Assembly (NCBI RefSeq): GCF_001866005.1
Contig: NZ_MLQR01000020.1
Span: forward strand, 34,953-98,952
Direction: 5' to 3'
Length of the DNA stretch: 64,000 nucleotides
Origin: Anaerobacillus alkalilacustris
Lineage (GTDB): Bacteria; Bacillota; Bacilli; Bacillales; Anaerobacillaceae
Shown here: positions 35,512 through 44,294 of the stretch, one piece after another
Layout: every line of letters starts with the position of its first letter
Numbering within the stretch: position 1 is the first letter of the stretch
Notes under the pieces: model-generated
What the model saw: the letters and a program-made list of their open reading frames with translations, nothing else
What the model was told of the DNA's origin: nothing
The model's database searches: none
Program-made: the position numbers and the translations under genes

Positions 35512-36246
35512 ATGTTAACTGAACTTTTAATTATCATCATTATTATACTTATTGGAAGCTTTATTCAAGGTGTTAGTGGGTTTGGCTTTGGATTATTTGC
35601 CATGGGCTTTATACCTCTTTTTTTCTCAGTAAAAGAGAGTGCGTTGTTTGTTATGGCCCTATCATTAGTTGTTTCGGCTAGTATTATCTTTAGAAACTAT
35701 AAACATATTCTCGTAAAATCACTTCTAATTATTTTAAGTGCATCACTTACTGGGCGAATAATTGCCTTTTTTATTTTAAATGCCTATGGGGAAATGGATT
35801 TTATGAAAAAGGTATTGGGATTATTCTTAATATCTATAGTTTTTTATCTGTTACTGAGTAATAAGGAACCTTCTGCAGCTATGTTAAAAACACATATTAT
35901 TCCAATAATTTTTGGATTTTTCGGTGGTTTTATTGGTGGAATATTTGCTGTTGGTGGACCTTTTTTTGTATTTTACTTTTTATTGATTTTTAATAATAAA
36001 TATCGATATAGTGCAAATTTACAAGTAGTATTTTTTGTTAATAATACCTTTTCATTATTGCTACATGGTTTAAATGGAGATTTTAATTCATCGTTTCTTT
36101 TATATTTTATAGTCGGAGTTGTCACAGTTATTATTGGAACAACACTTGGTTTGAAAATGTTCGATAGATTACCACGTGAAACGATCAAAAAGGTTGCGAT
36201 GATTATTGTTTCATTAGCAGGGTTAAATTTAATTATTTTTTCATAA
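35512..36246 (+). CDS. TSUP (TauE/SafE) family membrane transporter
   Basis: This 244-residue polytopic membrane protein with about eight helices belongs to the TSUP family (formerly DUF81, TauE/SafE), which move sulfite, sulfonates or other organic anions. Family hallmarks are GSFIQGVSGFGFGLFAMGF near the N terminus and the repeated half GFFGGFIGGIFAVGGPF in the second half. The ATG follows AAGAGGAG. It is monocistronic. The substrate cannot be inferred from neighbours. Confidence 0.88.
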   Translation: MLTELLIIIIIILIGSFIQGVSGFGFGLFAMGFIPLFFSVKESALFVMALSLVVSASIIFRNYKHILVKSLLIILSASLTGRIIAFFILNAYGEMDFMKKVLGLFLISIVFYLLLSNKEPSAAMLKTHIIPIIFGFFGGFIGGIFAVGGPFFVFYFLLIFNNKYRYSANLQVVFFVNNTFSLLLHGLNGDFNSSFLLYFIVGVVTVIIGTTLGLKMFDRLPRETIKKVAMIIVSLAGLNLIIFS

Positions 36247-36421
36247 GGAAGTAAATATTGAGTAATCAAAGAACCGTTAATATGTTTAAAACTACAATAG
36301 ATAAACTTTTTATATAGTGGAGAAACCAAAATTGTAATTAAATGTGGCAATTAAAGCTTTGAATTTATTTTTCACATATTTTTCAGATAGTAACGAAATG
36401 AAATAAAAACGGGAGGATTTT

Positions 36422-37140
36422 ATGAAATATTTAGACTTTACTGGTTTAACTGCACAACATTTTATCAGTGAACTTGAGAAGTTTAAGGGTGAAACGCATA
36501 TAAAGAAAGCACAAAAATATTTTAAAGGGGAAGACAGCACGACTGAATGTTTAGGTCTCCATATGAGAACGGTATTTCAGCTTTCTAAGTTATTTACCGA
36601 TATGCCCTTAGATGAAGTGGAAAAAGTACTTGAAAGTCCATATTATGATGCAAGAATGGGTGCTATTAGTATTATGGATTTTCAAGCTAAAAAAAAGAAA
36701 GTGACCAAACAAAAACGAAAAGATCTTTTTGATTTATTTGTAGACACGATAGAATTAACAATTGGGATATTGTTGATAGAGCAGCTCCCTCAGTAGTAGG
36801 TATTTATCTCCTTGATAAACCTAAAGAAATTTTATATAAATTAGCGCTTTCAAGAAATATTTAGGAACGCAGAACTGCAATTGTGAACACATACGGCTTT
36901 ATTAAAAATGGTGATACAGAACATACATTTCGAATTGCAGAGTTATTAGTTAACGATAAGGAAGCAATGATTAACAAAGCAGTAGGAAGTTGGATACGAG
37001 AAGCTGGGAAAAAAGATGAAGACGCTTTGAAAAAATTTTTAAATAAACACGCAGTAGCAATGCCGAGAATTACATTACGTTATGCGATCGAAAAATTGGA
37101 TAAAACTACAAGAGATTACTATATGAAGTTAGGTAAATAA
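36422..37140 (+). pseudogene. AlkD-like DNA alkylation repair protein, broken
   Basis: AlkD-type proteins are HEAT-repeat DNA glycosylases for alkylated bases. The 5' part (from ATG 36422, with GGGAGG upstream) reads normally to about codon 107. A frameshift near 36742 then moves the conserved RINNWDIVDRAAPSVVGIYL into another frame. A further in-frame TAG at about 36862 falls in NI-stop-ERRTAIV, where homologues have Trp. The rest (FIKNGDTEHTFRIAE, MPRITLRYAIEKL) is well conserved to 37140. Two disabling changes with good conservation elsewhere suggest recent inactivation. Confidence 0.85.
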
Positions 37141-37200
37141 TATAGCCACCTGACTTCAAAAATGCTCATCTATTAGTTCGAATGTTTTCGTAGTTTGATG

Positions 37201-37246
37201 AAAATAGGAGGCAAGGGCATCAAGAGGATGAATGATGCCTATTTTT
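37201..37246 (+). terminator. Rho-independent terminator
   Basis: GGGCATCA pairs with TGATGCCT, followed by ATTTTTATTG. Outer AAAATAGG/CCTATTTT pairing is also possible. Confidence 0.65.
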
Positions 37247-37851
<605 letters not shown>

Positions 37852-37893
37852 AAAATGCCCTGACAATTTTTAGTGATTGTTAGGGCATTTTTA
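37852..37893 (-). terminator. Terminator of the minus-strand gene
   Basis: AAAATGCCC and GGGCATTTTT are outer arms with a central ACAAT...ATTGT pairing. It is related to the stems at 16863 and 31936. Confidence 0.6.
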
Positions 37894-37978
37894 ATTCTTT
37901 GGTATGCTGCTTAGGAATAAAATTTTCACAGATTCACCTTCGACTTCCACCCCATTCAGATCCGATTATTTTTTCTAA

Positions 37979-38350
37979 TTATCCCATCTGCTTAACTACT
38001 TCAACATCATCAATAAAATTTTGCAAACTAAGTTTAAATTTATTATTCTCTAAATCTTTAGAGTAGCCAAGGCATAAGTTTAATATGCTGTTCAATTTCT
38101 CTCCTGTACCAGCAATAAAATATGTTGTAAGTGTTTGGTTCTTTTCACTTGCAAGGACAACAACCGTCGCCATCTCTAGTACATATTCTATATCTTCGTC
38201 TGAAATATTCCTACTCTTTTTCTTTAGGATATTAAATTCATAGCTATTAATCGAATGAATTCGTCCTTCAAGCAATTCAAGTATCGCTTTCTTATTGATT
38301 ACGTAAACTCCTTTAACTAGCTCGATTTCCGGAGCATATGGATCGTCCAA
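37979..38350 (-). CDS. Hypothetical protein, 123 aa
   Basis: This is a soluble, helical, acidic protein with one likely globular domain (VYVINKKAILELLEGRIHSIN in the first third). The only in-frame start is a TTG with no clear ribosome binding site, and the frame stays open a further 12 codons upstream to a TGA. The true start is therefore uncertain and the gene may have lost its 5' end. The family is not recognised. Confidence 0.5.
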   Translation of the reverse strand: MDDPYAPEIELVKGVYVINKKAILELLEGRIHSINSYEFNILKKKSRNISDEDIEYVLEMATVVVLASEKNQTLTTYFIAGTGEKLNSILNLCLGYSKDLENNKFKLSLQNFIDDVEVVKQMG

Positions 38351-38497
38351 TATATATTTAATACGTTTATTTCTCTTCCATTTTACTCAATAAATGTCTC
38401 ACCTAAATGATCATAAAATTTATTGTATGTGATCAAAAGTACTTTTAACTTCCTACTGTTATTTTACCCATAGAAGAACATCAACAATTTTCAAGTA

Positions 38498-38540
38498 AAA
38501 AAGCCTAATCATCCTTACCTTTACGGTGGAATTAGGCTTT
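38498..38540 (-). terminator. Terminator, minus direction
   Basis: AAAGCCTAAT pairs with ATTAGGCTTT, and the T-run (TTTTTT) is on the minus strand. Confidence 0.6.
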
Positions 38541-38677
38541 GGTCTTCCCCAATCAAACTTATTGCGGAATCTACATTTTCTATTGAATAGTATATTTGTA
38601 CTGTACATTAAATAAAGCTTTTTTTATCTTCTTTGCAGATAATAGCACCCAATCACTTAATCTTAGTATATAAACTG

Positions 38678-38706
38678 AAAGCCACCTGATTAAAGGTGGC
38701 TTTTTT
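38678..38706 (+). terminator. Terminator, plus direction
   Basis: AAAGCCACC pairs with GGTGGCTTT, followed by TTT. It has no obvious gene upstream. Confidence 0.65.
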
Positions 38707-39033
38707 CCTCTTATTCTTTTCACTTAATTATCCCCTATATTTTCAAAACCAAGTAAAGATGATCAAAAGAAAAATTTAATAACGTTCTTCAATTATAGGG
38801 GCAGATTGTTTAAATACCGTTTTTTTATACAAAACATATATCAGTCCATAAAACCCCTGCAACCATAAACTTTGATTGCTAATTAAAGCGTAGATAATAG
38901 GTATTTATCGTTCGAGATCATTCTCTCTACTTACATTATACTATCAATTATAAATTATTTATAGACTACACTTTCTAAAGTTCCTGTCCTATACTGTTTT
39001 ATATAAACCTAAAAATATAAGAGGTGTATCAGT

Positions 39034-39450
39034 ATGAATGACAAAAAAGATGTCTTAGAAAATGGTCCTTTCTTTCATGGTACTAAAGCAGAACTAAAAA
39101 TTGGAGATCTATTAGAACCGCAACACTTATCGAATTACCAAGACAAAAAATCTAACTATATATATTTCACTGCAACATTAGATGCGGCAAAATGGGGTGC
39201 TGAATTAGCAACATCTAATTCAAAAGAAAGAATTTACATTGTAGAACCATTAGGTGATTTTGAAAATGATCCGAACTTAACTGACAAAAAATTTCCTGGA
39301 AACCCAACACGTTCTTATAGGTCTAAATCTCCTTTGAAAATAATCTCTGAATTAAGCTCATGGGAAAGACATTCCGATGAAGAAATAAATCATATGCTTA
39401 CATCTTTAAAAAAGTTACGTGAACAAGGAAAAGCTGTAATAGATGATTAA
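39034..39450 (+). CDS. arr: Rifampin ADP-ribosyltransferase
   Basis: Arr inactivates rifamycin antibiotics by transferring ADP-ribose from NAD to the drug's ansa-chain hydroxyl. This 138-residue protein matches the compact Arr family throughout: PFFHGTKAELKIGDLLEP, NYIYFTATLDAAKWGAELA, RIYIVEPLGDFENDPNLTDK, KFPGNPTRSYRSKSPLKI and a C-terminal SLKKLREQGKAVIDD. The ATG follows AAGAGGTG. It is monocistronic. Chromosomal arr genes are frequent in soil Bacillaceae, so no recent transfer need be assumed, although the flanking region downstream is rich in pseudogenes. Confidence 0.94.
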   Translation: MNDKKDVLENGPFFHGTKAELKIGDLLEPQHLSNYQDKKSNYIYFTATLDAAKWGAELATSNSKERIYIVEPLGDFENDPNLTDKKFPGNPTRSYRSKSPLKIISELSSWERHSDEEINHMLTSLKKLREQGKAVIDD

Positions 39451-39482
39451 TCTTCAACATCTATAAAATCATGAATAATAAG

Positions 39483-39517
39483 AACCAATAATCAACTTGC
39501 TTTTACAATTGGTTTTC
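39483..39517 (+). terminator. Terminator-like hairpin after arr
   Basis: AACCAAT pairs with ATTGGTT, followed by TTCGTTT. Confidence 0.45.
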
Positions 39518-39618
39518 GTTTCGGCACCGGAGCGCACCAAGAAGCGCAAAACTTAGAACTTGAGTGTCGCCCACACCCGCCCAACTTTTGACATCTGTAC
39601 AAATTTAAACCGAACTCC

Positions 39619-39641
39619 TCCCCCTCAATCCTTGAGGGGGA
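39619..39641. repeat. Perfect 10-bp hairpin
   Basis: TCCCCCTCAA and TTGAGGGGGA are separated by three bases. It is GC-rich in an A/T-rich region, like the end structure of a small mobile element, but no matching partner was found here. Confidence 0.45.
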
Positions 39642-39705
39642 CATCCATTCAAAAACGAATTTAATAGTTACGCAGTATTTAGTCTACTACGTATTAAAGA
39701 TTTAG

Positions 39706-40022
39706 TTATTCAATTAGTTCTTTCATTTTTTCTACTGCATTGTAGCACTCTTGTCTTTCTTCTTCGGTGTATTTACCTTGTATTTCTACAATGAGTTTGT
39801 CGTTGATTGGCTTTGGTAGTTTATCGTCAAATTCAAGTTTGACCTCAATTTAGCCAACCATAGCCTCCTTGATATTTCTTAACGCCTCTTTTATCGTTAG
39901 ACCATTAGAAATACAACTTCTAATTCTGGAACTTTTGCAACAAAATACTCCTCTTTTTCGTCTTTCCATTTCTTTAACGTTATTTTATAAGGGTATTTAT
40001 CTAAATTTATCAACAGTTTCAT
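39706..40022 (-). pseudogene. HicB-like antitoxin pseudogene
   Basis: Read on the minus strand from ATG 40022 the sequence gives the HicB-type antitoxin fold: LINLDKYPYKITLKKWKDEK, YFVAKVPELEVV, then in a shifted frame SNGLTIKEALRNIKEAMVG, a stop, and IEVKLEFDDKLPKPINDKL. It ends with YTEEERQECYNAVEKMKELI. One frameshift and one in-frame stop disable it. HicB proteins neutralise HicA mRNA-interferase toxins; no HicA gene is next to it. Most of the gene is duplicated just upstream. Confidence 0.75.
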
Positions 40023-40031
40023 CCTTTATTC
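39783..40031. repeat. Direct repeat, copy 1 (249 bp)
   Basis: This appears to be an exact 249-bp direct repeat with 40124-40372 (offset 341), covering most of the HicB-like pseudogene. A 92-bp unique spacer separates the copies. Confidence 0.9.
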
Positions 40032-40123
40032 CCACTGCGCAGTAAATGTCATTGTTTTGTTAGTTGTTCTTCTTAAACATAACATAAGCATCCATTTTAA
40101 TTGAATAACGCATTCAGATAAGT

Positions 40124-40363
40124 TTTCTACAATGAGTTTGTCGTTGATTGGCTTTGGTAGTTTATCGTCAAATTCAAGTTTGACCTCAATTTAGCCAACC
40201 ATAGCCTCCTTGATATTTCTTAACGCCTCTTTTATCGTTAGACCATTAGAAATACAACTTCTAATTCTGGAACTTTTGCAACAAAATACTCCTCTTTTTC
40301 GTCTTTCCATTTCTTTAACGTTATTTTATAAGGGTATTTATCTAAATTTATCAACAGTTTCAT
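40124..40363 (-). pseudogene. Partial HicB-like pseudogene (duplicate)
   Basis: It has the same N-terminal coding sequence and lesions as the neighbouring copy but lacks the C-terminal YTEEERQECYNAVEK part. About 80 bases upstream lies a short 12-codon frame (MKVYKITSVALI) with a good AAAGGAGG site, possibly the start of a lost partner gene. Confidence 0.65.
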
Positions 40364-40372
40364 CCTTTATTC
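40124..40372. repeat. Direct repeat, copy 2 (249 bp)
   Basis: This is the second copy. It includes the HicB-like start codon and the same frameshift and stop as copy 1, so the duplication happened after the gene was disabled. Confidence 0.9.
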
Positions 40373-40599
40373 GTACAAACTAAATTAGTGCAACACTAGT
40401 GATTTTATATACCTTCATTACACTTCCTCCTTTCTTCTTATGTATTTACCATAAAAAATAATAACCCTTGTTGAGCATAACTGCTTTGTTAGCAAAAATA
40501 ATCACCATGACGATCTTCGTTGTTGTACTAAAGCTCCTCGTTAGCGACACAAGAGGTTGATATTATTAAGCTCTTATCTTTAACAAATCGTTACTACTC

Positions 40600-41185
40600 C
40601 AATAACAATAATAATCGGATCAGCACCAACTGGATTTGGAGAACCTTAAACTGTATTCGTTGTCGTATCGATGATGGATACTGAATTTAACCCTCTGTTT
40701 GTAACGTAAGCTCTTTTTCCATCCGGAGTAAAAGCATGAATCCAAGGGAAACTGCCAGGTAAAAGTGGAATGTTTGAATAACTGTATCCGTCGCCGTTTC
40801 AATAACGGATATGGAATCATCTCCTGAAATCGAACATATATCCTTGCCCCTCCTGGTGTAAATCGTGCAAAACTGGAGCATTACCTACTGCAATCGTCCC
40901 AGTGACTGTATCCGTAGTCACGTCTATAATTGTAAGATAATTTTGTGAAAAATTTAGAACATAAGCTTTTGTACTGTCTGGGGAAAAGTAGCACTGGTTG
41001 GAAAATCAAAAGAGGATCGGAAATAGTAGTAGTTACCGTATCCGTTCTCGTATCAATTACAGAGATCGTATTGTCTCCTGCATTGGAAACATAAGCTTTT
41101 GTTCCGTCTGGCGTAACGAATAAACTAGTCGGAAACGTACCTACATCGATAGAACGGATGTAGGTGTTTAATGCAACGTCAATGA
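40600..41185 (-). pseudogene. YVTN beta-propeller protein pseudogene
   Basis: Minus-strand fragments show the YVTN-type propeller repeat several times: VTPDGTKAYVSNAGDNTIS and VIDTRTDTVTTT, then NYLTIIDVTTDTVTGTIAVG, then FTPDGKRAYVTNRGLNSVSI. They lie in different frames with several stops and frameshifts. Such proteins are secreted or surface propellers of unknown ligand. The N-terminal side is joined abruptly to an IS3 transposase remnant. Confidence 0.8.
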
Positions 41186-41191
41186 CTGCGA

Positions 41192-41640
41192 TAACGATTT
41201 TTCGGTTTACGAATGACAGACATTAATCCAGCGACCTTCATTAATCGATAAATTCTTTTATGATTGAGCTTCTTATTAAATTTCGATTCATGTTCAACAT
41301 CATACGACGGTAACTATAAATGCCATCGACTTTTTCATGAAGAATCTTCATTTCAGTTAATATTTCCTCAGTTTCTGTTTCTCGGTCGGATGGAGTACGA
41401 TTTAGCCATTTGTAATAAGCAGAACGTGCAATTCCTGCTATTTTACAAAGTAGGAGAATGGAGAAATTCCCTTATTGGTGGATCTCTTGAATAGCCACAT
41501 ATTTATCTTTAAAGCGAACTTGATTTAATACCGCCTCCTTTCGAGTTCCTCTAACTTTTTTAAGAATTCATTCTCTGCTCTTAATCTTTCATTTTCTCTT
41601 TCTAATAGCTTCATCTCAAGATTAACTTTCTTTTGAAGAA
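41192..41640 (-). mobile_element. IS3-family (IS150-like) transposase remnant
   Basis: The minus strand shows the end of OrfA (LLERENERLRAENEFLKKLE) and the start of OrfB. OrfB fragments include RFKDKYVAIQEIHQ, AGIARSAYYKWLNRTPSDRE, TEMKILHEKVDGI, YRRM and RIYRLMKVAGLMS. The integrase catalytic core is missing. Frameshifts and stops occur, and the downstream end is cut at the propeller pseudogene. Confidence 0.82.
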
Positions 41641-41710
41641 AGCTTTACGTACAATATTTGTGGACCTGTTTAGTGGTCGAGCATCATCATTAGAGCAATC
41701 CATTAAAAAT

Positions 41711-41749
41711 ATCCACCGTGGTCCGCATTGTTAAGAGGCGTGGTGGATT
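41711..41749 (-). terminator. thrC terminator
   Basis: Read on the minus strand, TCCACCACG pairs with CGGTGGA-type sequence, followed by TATTTTT, just after the thrC stop. Confidence 0.65.
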
Positions 41750-41765
41750 CAGTCATGATATGGTT

Positions 41766-43181
41766 TTATTTCTCTAGTAACGGTTCAGAAGAACTGAAAT
41801 GTCTCTTTAATTTCTGAATAATTTCATCATTGTCAGCTTCGACGACTTCTAAATATTGTGGTTGATCAAACAATTGACTAATTTCTTTTGGGAATGTCTG
41901 TTCAATATTACAAAGCTCAATCGATTCATTGAATTTTGCCGGATGTGCAGTTGCAAGTGTAACACATACTTCGCTAGCTTTATTACGTGCTTCATATGCA
42001 GCAACTCCACATGATGTATGCGGATCAAGTAAATAATTCGTTTCTGTATAGTATTTGCTGATAGTCTGTAGACATTCTTCTCCCTCTACTCCATATGCAG
42101 CAAAATCCGATTGTACTTGACGAAGCTGCTCTTCATCTACAACAATTTTTCCCTTTGTCTTGAAGTTCTCCATGACAGCAGTGACTGCATTTGGACTTTC
42201 AGAAAGCAAGTAGTACAGATATCGCTCGAAGTTGCTGGCTACTTGAATATCCATAGAAGGACTATAAGTACTACGGAACTCGCCAGGCTCGTACACTCCA
42301 TCATTAATAAAACGTTCTAAAATATTGTTCTCGTTCGTTGCAACAATAAGTTTACCAACTGGAAGGCCCATTCTCTTCGCCAAATAACCCGCAAAAATAT
42401 CCCCGAAATTCCCAGTTGGCACACTGAAGTTGAGGCTCTCTATATCTCTTTCTTTTGCCACTTGAAAATATGCATAAAAATAATAAACAGTTTGCGCTAA
42501 AATACGAGCGAAGTTAATGGAATTAATCGCACGCAGATGATAGTTGTTTTTGAATTCCAAATCTGCAAAGATTTCCTTGATAATTTTTTGACCATCGTCA
42601 AATGTTCCCTTTATCGCTAAATTCAAAACACTTTCATCATGAACAGTAGTCATTTGTAGTTCTTGGACCTTACTTACTTTTCCATGAGGATGCAAAATAC
42701 AAATACGAATTCCTTCTTTTCCCCTTACACCCTCAATTGCTGACGCACCTGTATCCCCTGAAGTAGCTCCAAGAATATTGATCGATACTTCCCTCTTCTT
42801 TGCTATATAGGAATACAAATTCCCTAAAAATTGCAGAGCAACGTCTTTAAAAGCAAAAGTGGGACCATGGAACAGTTCAAGTACATACATATCATCCTTG
42901 ATCTTTTTAACAGGAGTTACCTCGGGATCACGGAAGGTTCCATAGCTTTTCTCGATTAATTCCATGAGGTCTTTTTCTGGTATTTCTCCATCAACATAAT
43001 GGGAAATAATTTCGTATGCTAATTCTTGATATGACAACTTTGAGATTGCCTTTAGCTTTTCTTTCGGAATTTGTGGAATTTTTTCAGGAACTAAAAGTCC
43101 ACCATCCGTAGCTAGTCCCATTAAGACTGCATCAATAAAACCAATTTCATTTACATTTCCGCGTGTACTAATATATTTCAT
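41766..43181 (-). CDS. thrC: Threonine synthase (long form)
   Basis: This PLP enzyme converts O-phosphohomoserine to threonine. The 471-residue protein is the long ThrC type with its N-terminal YISTRGNVNEIGFIDAVLMGLATDGGLL-like segment, unlike the 350-residue Bacillus subtilis enzyme. The PLP lysine is Lys112 in HGPTFAFKDVAL. The cofactor phosphate loop is ATSGDTGASAIEG, and the family motif VPTGNFGDIFAGY follows. ATG 43181 is preferred to the in-frame TTG at 43193 because GGAGG lies five bases before it. It is a single gene with its own terminator; no hom or thrB is adjacent. Functional redundancy with a short ThrC elsewhere cannot be excluded. Confidence 0.94.
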   Translation of the reverse strand: MKYISTRGNVNEIGFIDAVLMGLATDGGLLVPEKIPQIPKEKLKAISKLSYQELAYEIISHYVDGEIPEKDLMELIEKSYGTFRDPEVTPVKKIKDDMYVLELFHGPTFAFKDVALQFLGNLYSYIAKKREVSINILGATSGDTGASAIEGVRGKEGIRICILHPHGKVSKVQELQMTTVHDESVLNLAIKGTFDDGQKIIKEIFADLEFKNNYHLRAINSINFARILAQTVYYFYAYFQVAKERDIESLNFSVPTGNFGDIFAGYLAKRMGLPVGKLIVATNENNILERFINDGVYEPGEFRSTYSPSMDIQVASNFERYLYYLLSESPNAVTAVMENFKTKGKIVVDEEQLRQVQSDFAAYGVEGEECLQTISKYYTETNYLLDPHTSCGVAAYEARNKASEVCVTLATAHPAKFNESIELCNIEQTFPKEISQLFDQPQYLEVVEADNDEIIQKLKRHFSSSEPLLEK

Positions 43182-43391
43182 AACATCCTCCAAGAAAAAA
43201 ATTATATATTCATATCCTTACCTAGATTTAGCTATCAGTCAATGTTTAATTTAAGAATAATCTAAAAAATTCTCTTTTTTTGTAGTTTTTCCTGAAAAAG
43301 ATTAATTTTGTATCTAAGAAGGAAGTTTAATCTGCATCTCCATAAATGATACATTCTTATTTGGACAAAACTAAGAAAGGGAGGAATGTAT

Positions 43392-43952
43392 ATGATCGTT
43401 TATTTTGGAGCTCTTAAAAAATTCGAAAATTTTAATAAAGAAAAAATGGTTCAAAATATAAAAAACGATATTGATACGATTGGATTTTGGTTTACTTCTG
43501 ATATCAATTCCGCGAAATCTTATGCTATGGGAAGCGACACCATTTTTGAAAAATCGAATACAGAGTTTTGGGAAGATGGTGAACCTAAAGTGGTTCAAAT
43601 GGAAAGGCCAGTTAATGGCTTTGTATACAAAGTATATATTGATGAACCCCACCTTAAGATATATGAATCTAACACCGTTGATACGTATGATTTGTTTATG
43701 AAAGAGCGTGACAAATACTGTGATTATTTTAGTGCAAAAAAAAGAAACATATCCTGGAAAGATATGGCTATTCTTTTAAATAAAGACGAAGCCAATGCAA
43801 ATTTTCGTAACAATCTTATTAGTCACGGGTATGAAGGTTTTTTAATAGTAAATTGTAAATTACAAAATGTTGTTACTGACTTATATTGTCTTTTCTCTGT
43901 AGATAATCTACACATTGCAGATATAATACCAGTAGAGGATTTAGACAATTAA
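43392..43952 (+). CDS. Possible ADP-ribosyltransferase-fold protein, 186 aa
   Basis: I do not recognise a named family with certainty. The N-terminal pattern (VYFGALKKFENFNKEKM, then GFWFTSDINSAKSYAMGSD) resembles ADP-ribosyltransferase-type domains, where HGT...F..F is followed by GFYFTS...A..YA. The usual His of the first motif is absent (YFGA). A possible third element, SHGYEGFLIVNC, lies near residue 155. The ATG at 43392 has GGGAGG seven bases upstream; the ATG at 43386 is too close. It is monocistronic. It could be a toxin-like or phage-derived effector, or an inactive relative. Confidence 0.5.
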   Translation: MIVYFGALKKFENFNKEKMVQNIKNDIDTIGFWFTSDINSAKSYAMGSDTIFEKSNTEFWEDGEPKVVQMERPVNGFVYKVYIDEPHLKIYESNTVDTYDLFMKERDKYCDYFSAKKRNISWKDMAILLNKDEANANFRNNLISHGYEGFLIVNCKLQNVVTDLYCLFSVDNLHIADIIPVEDLDN

Positions 43953-44131
43953 TAGTAAATTTTTTTAATATAATTGTGAATGCTGTCTTCTAACTCTTGA
44001 TACCAAAATGTTGAGTTTCTTTCAAATATTCTTTAACTCAACTGCCGTTTTTGTGCAAAGTTTCTAATTTACTCTACTGGATCAAATTCAAATGCCTATA
44101 CAAAGTGAAAATCAACCTATTTAAATTTAAT

Positions 44132-44169
44132 AAAAGCAGCTAGTGATTCAATCTCACTAGCTGCTTTTA
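44132..44169. terminator. Strong bidirectional terminator
   Basis: AAAAGCAGCTAGTGA and TCACTAGCTGCTTTT form a perfect 15-bp stem. It lies between convergent genes. Confidence 0.85.
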
Positions 44170-44173
44170 TTAT

Positions 44174-44233
44174 ATAATCAGAATTTATAAATTTGAAAAC
44201 TGTCTAGCTCCAGGCGTCTTGCGTTTTTCTTAT
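44174..44233 (+). repeat. Dispersed repeat R1, copy 4 (shortest)
   Basis: It has TATAATCAGAATTTATAAAT, GAAAACTGTCTAGCTCCAGG and a GCGTTTTTC end, with the middle deleted. Confidence 0.75.
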
Positions 44234-44294
44234 TAATGAAATTAAATAAAATAAATCACGAGCTAGCTAAAAAAATAACAAGCAAACTTTAACT

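Larger units (their letters stand above)
38351..39033. other. Intergenic with two outward-facing terminators
   Basis: No reading frame is supported. Two terminator-like hairpins (38498-38540 minus, 38678-38706 plus) point away from each other, so short untranslated transcripts may end here. The promoter of arr is expected near 38950-39000. Confidence 0.4.

Noticed and set aside
36883..37140. Separate 85-residue gene
   Set aside because: It is the 3' part of the broken alkD-like gene, beginning after the in-frame stop.
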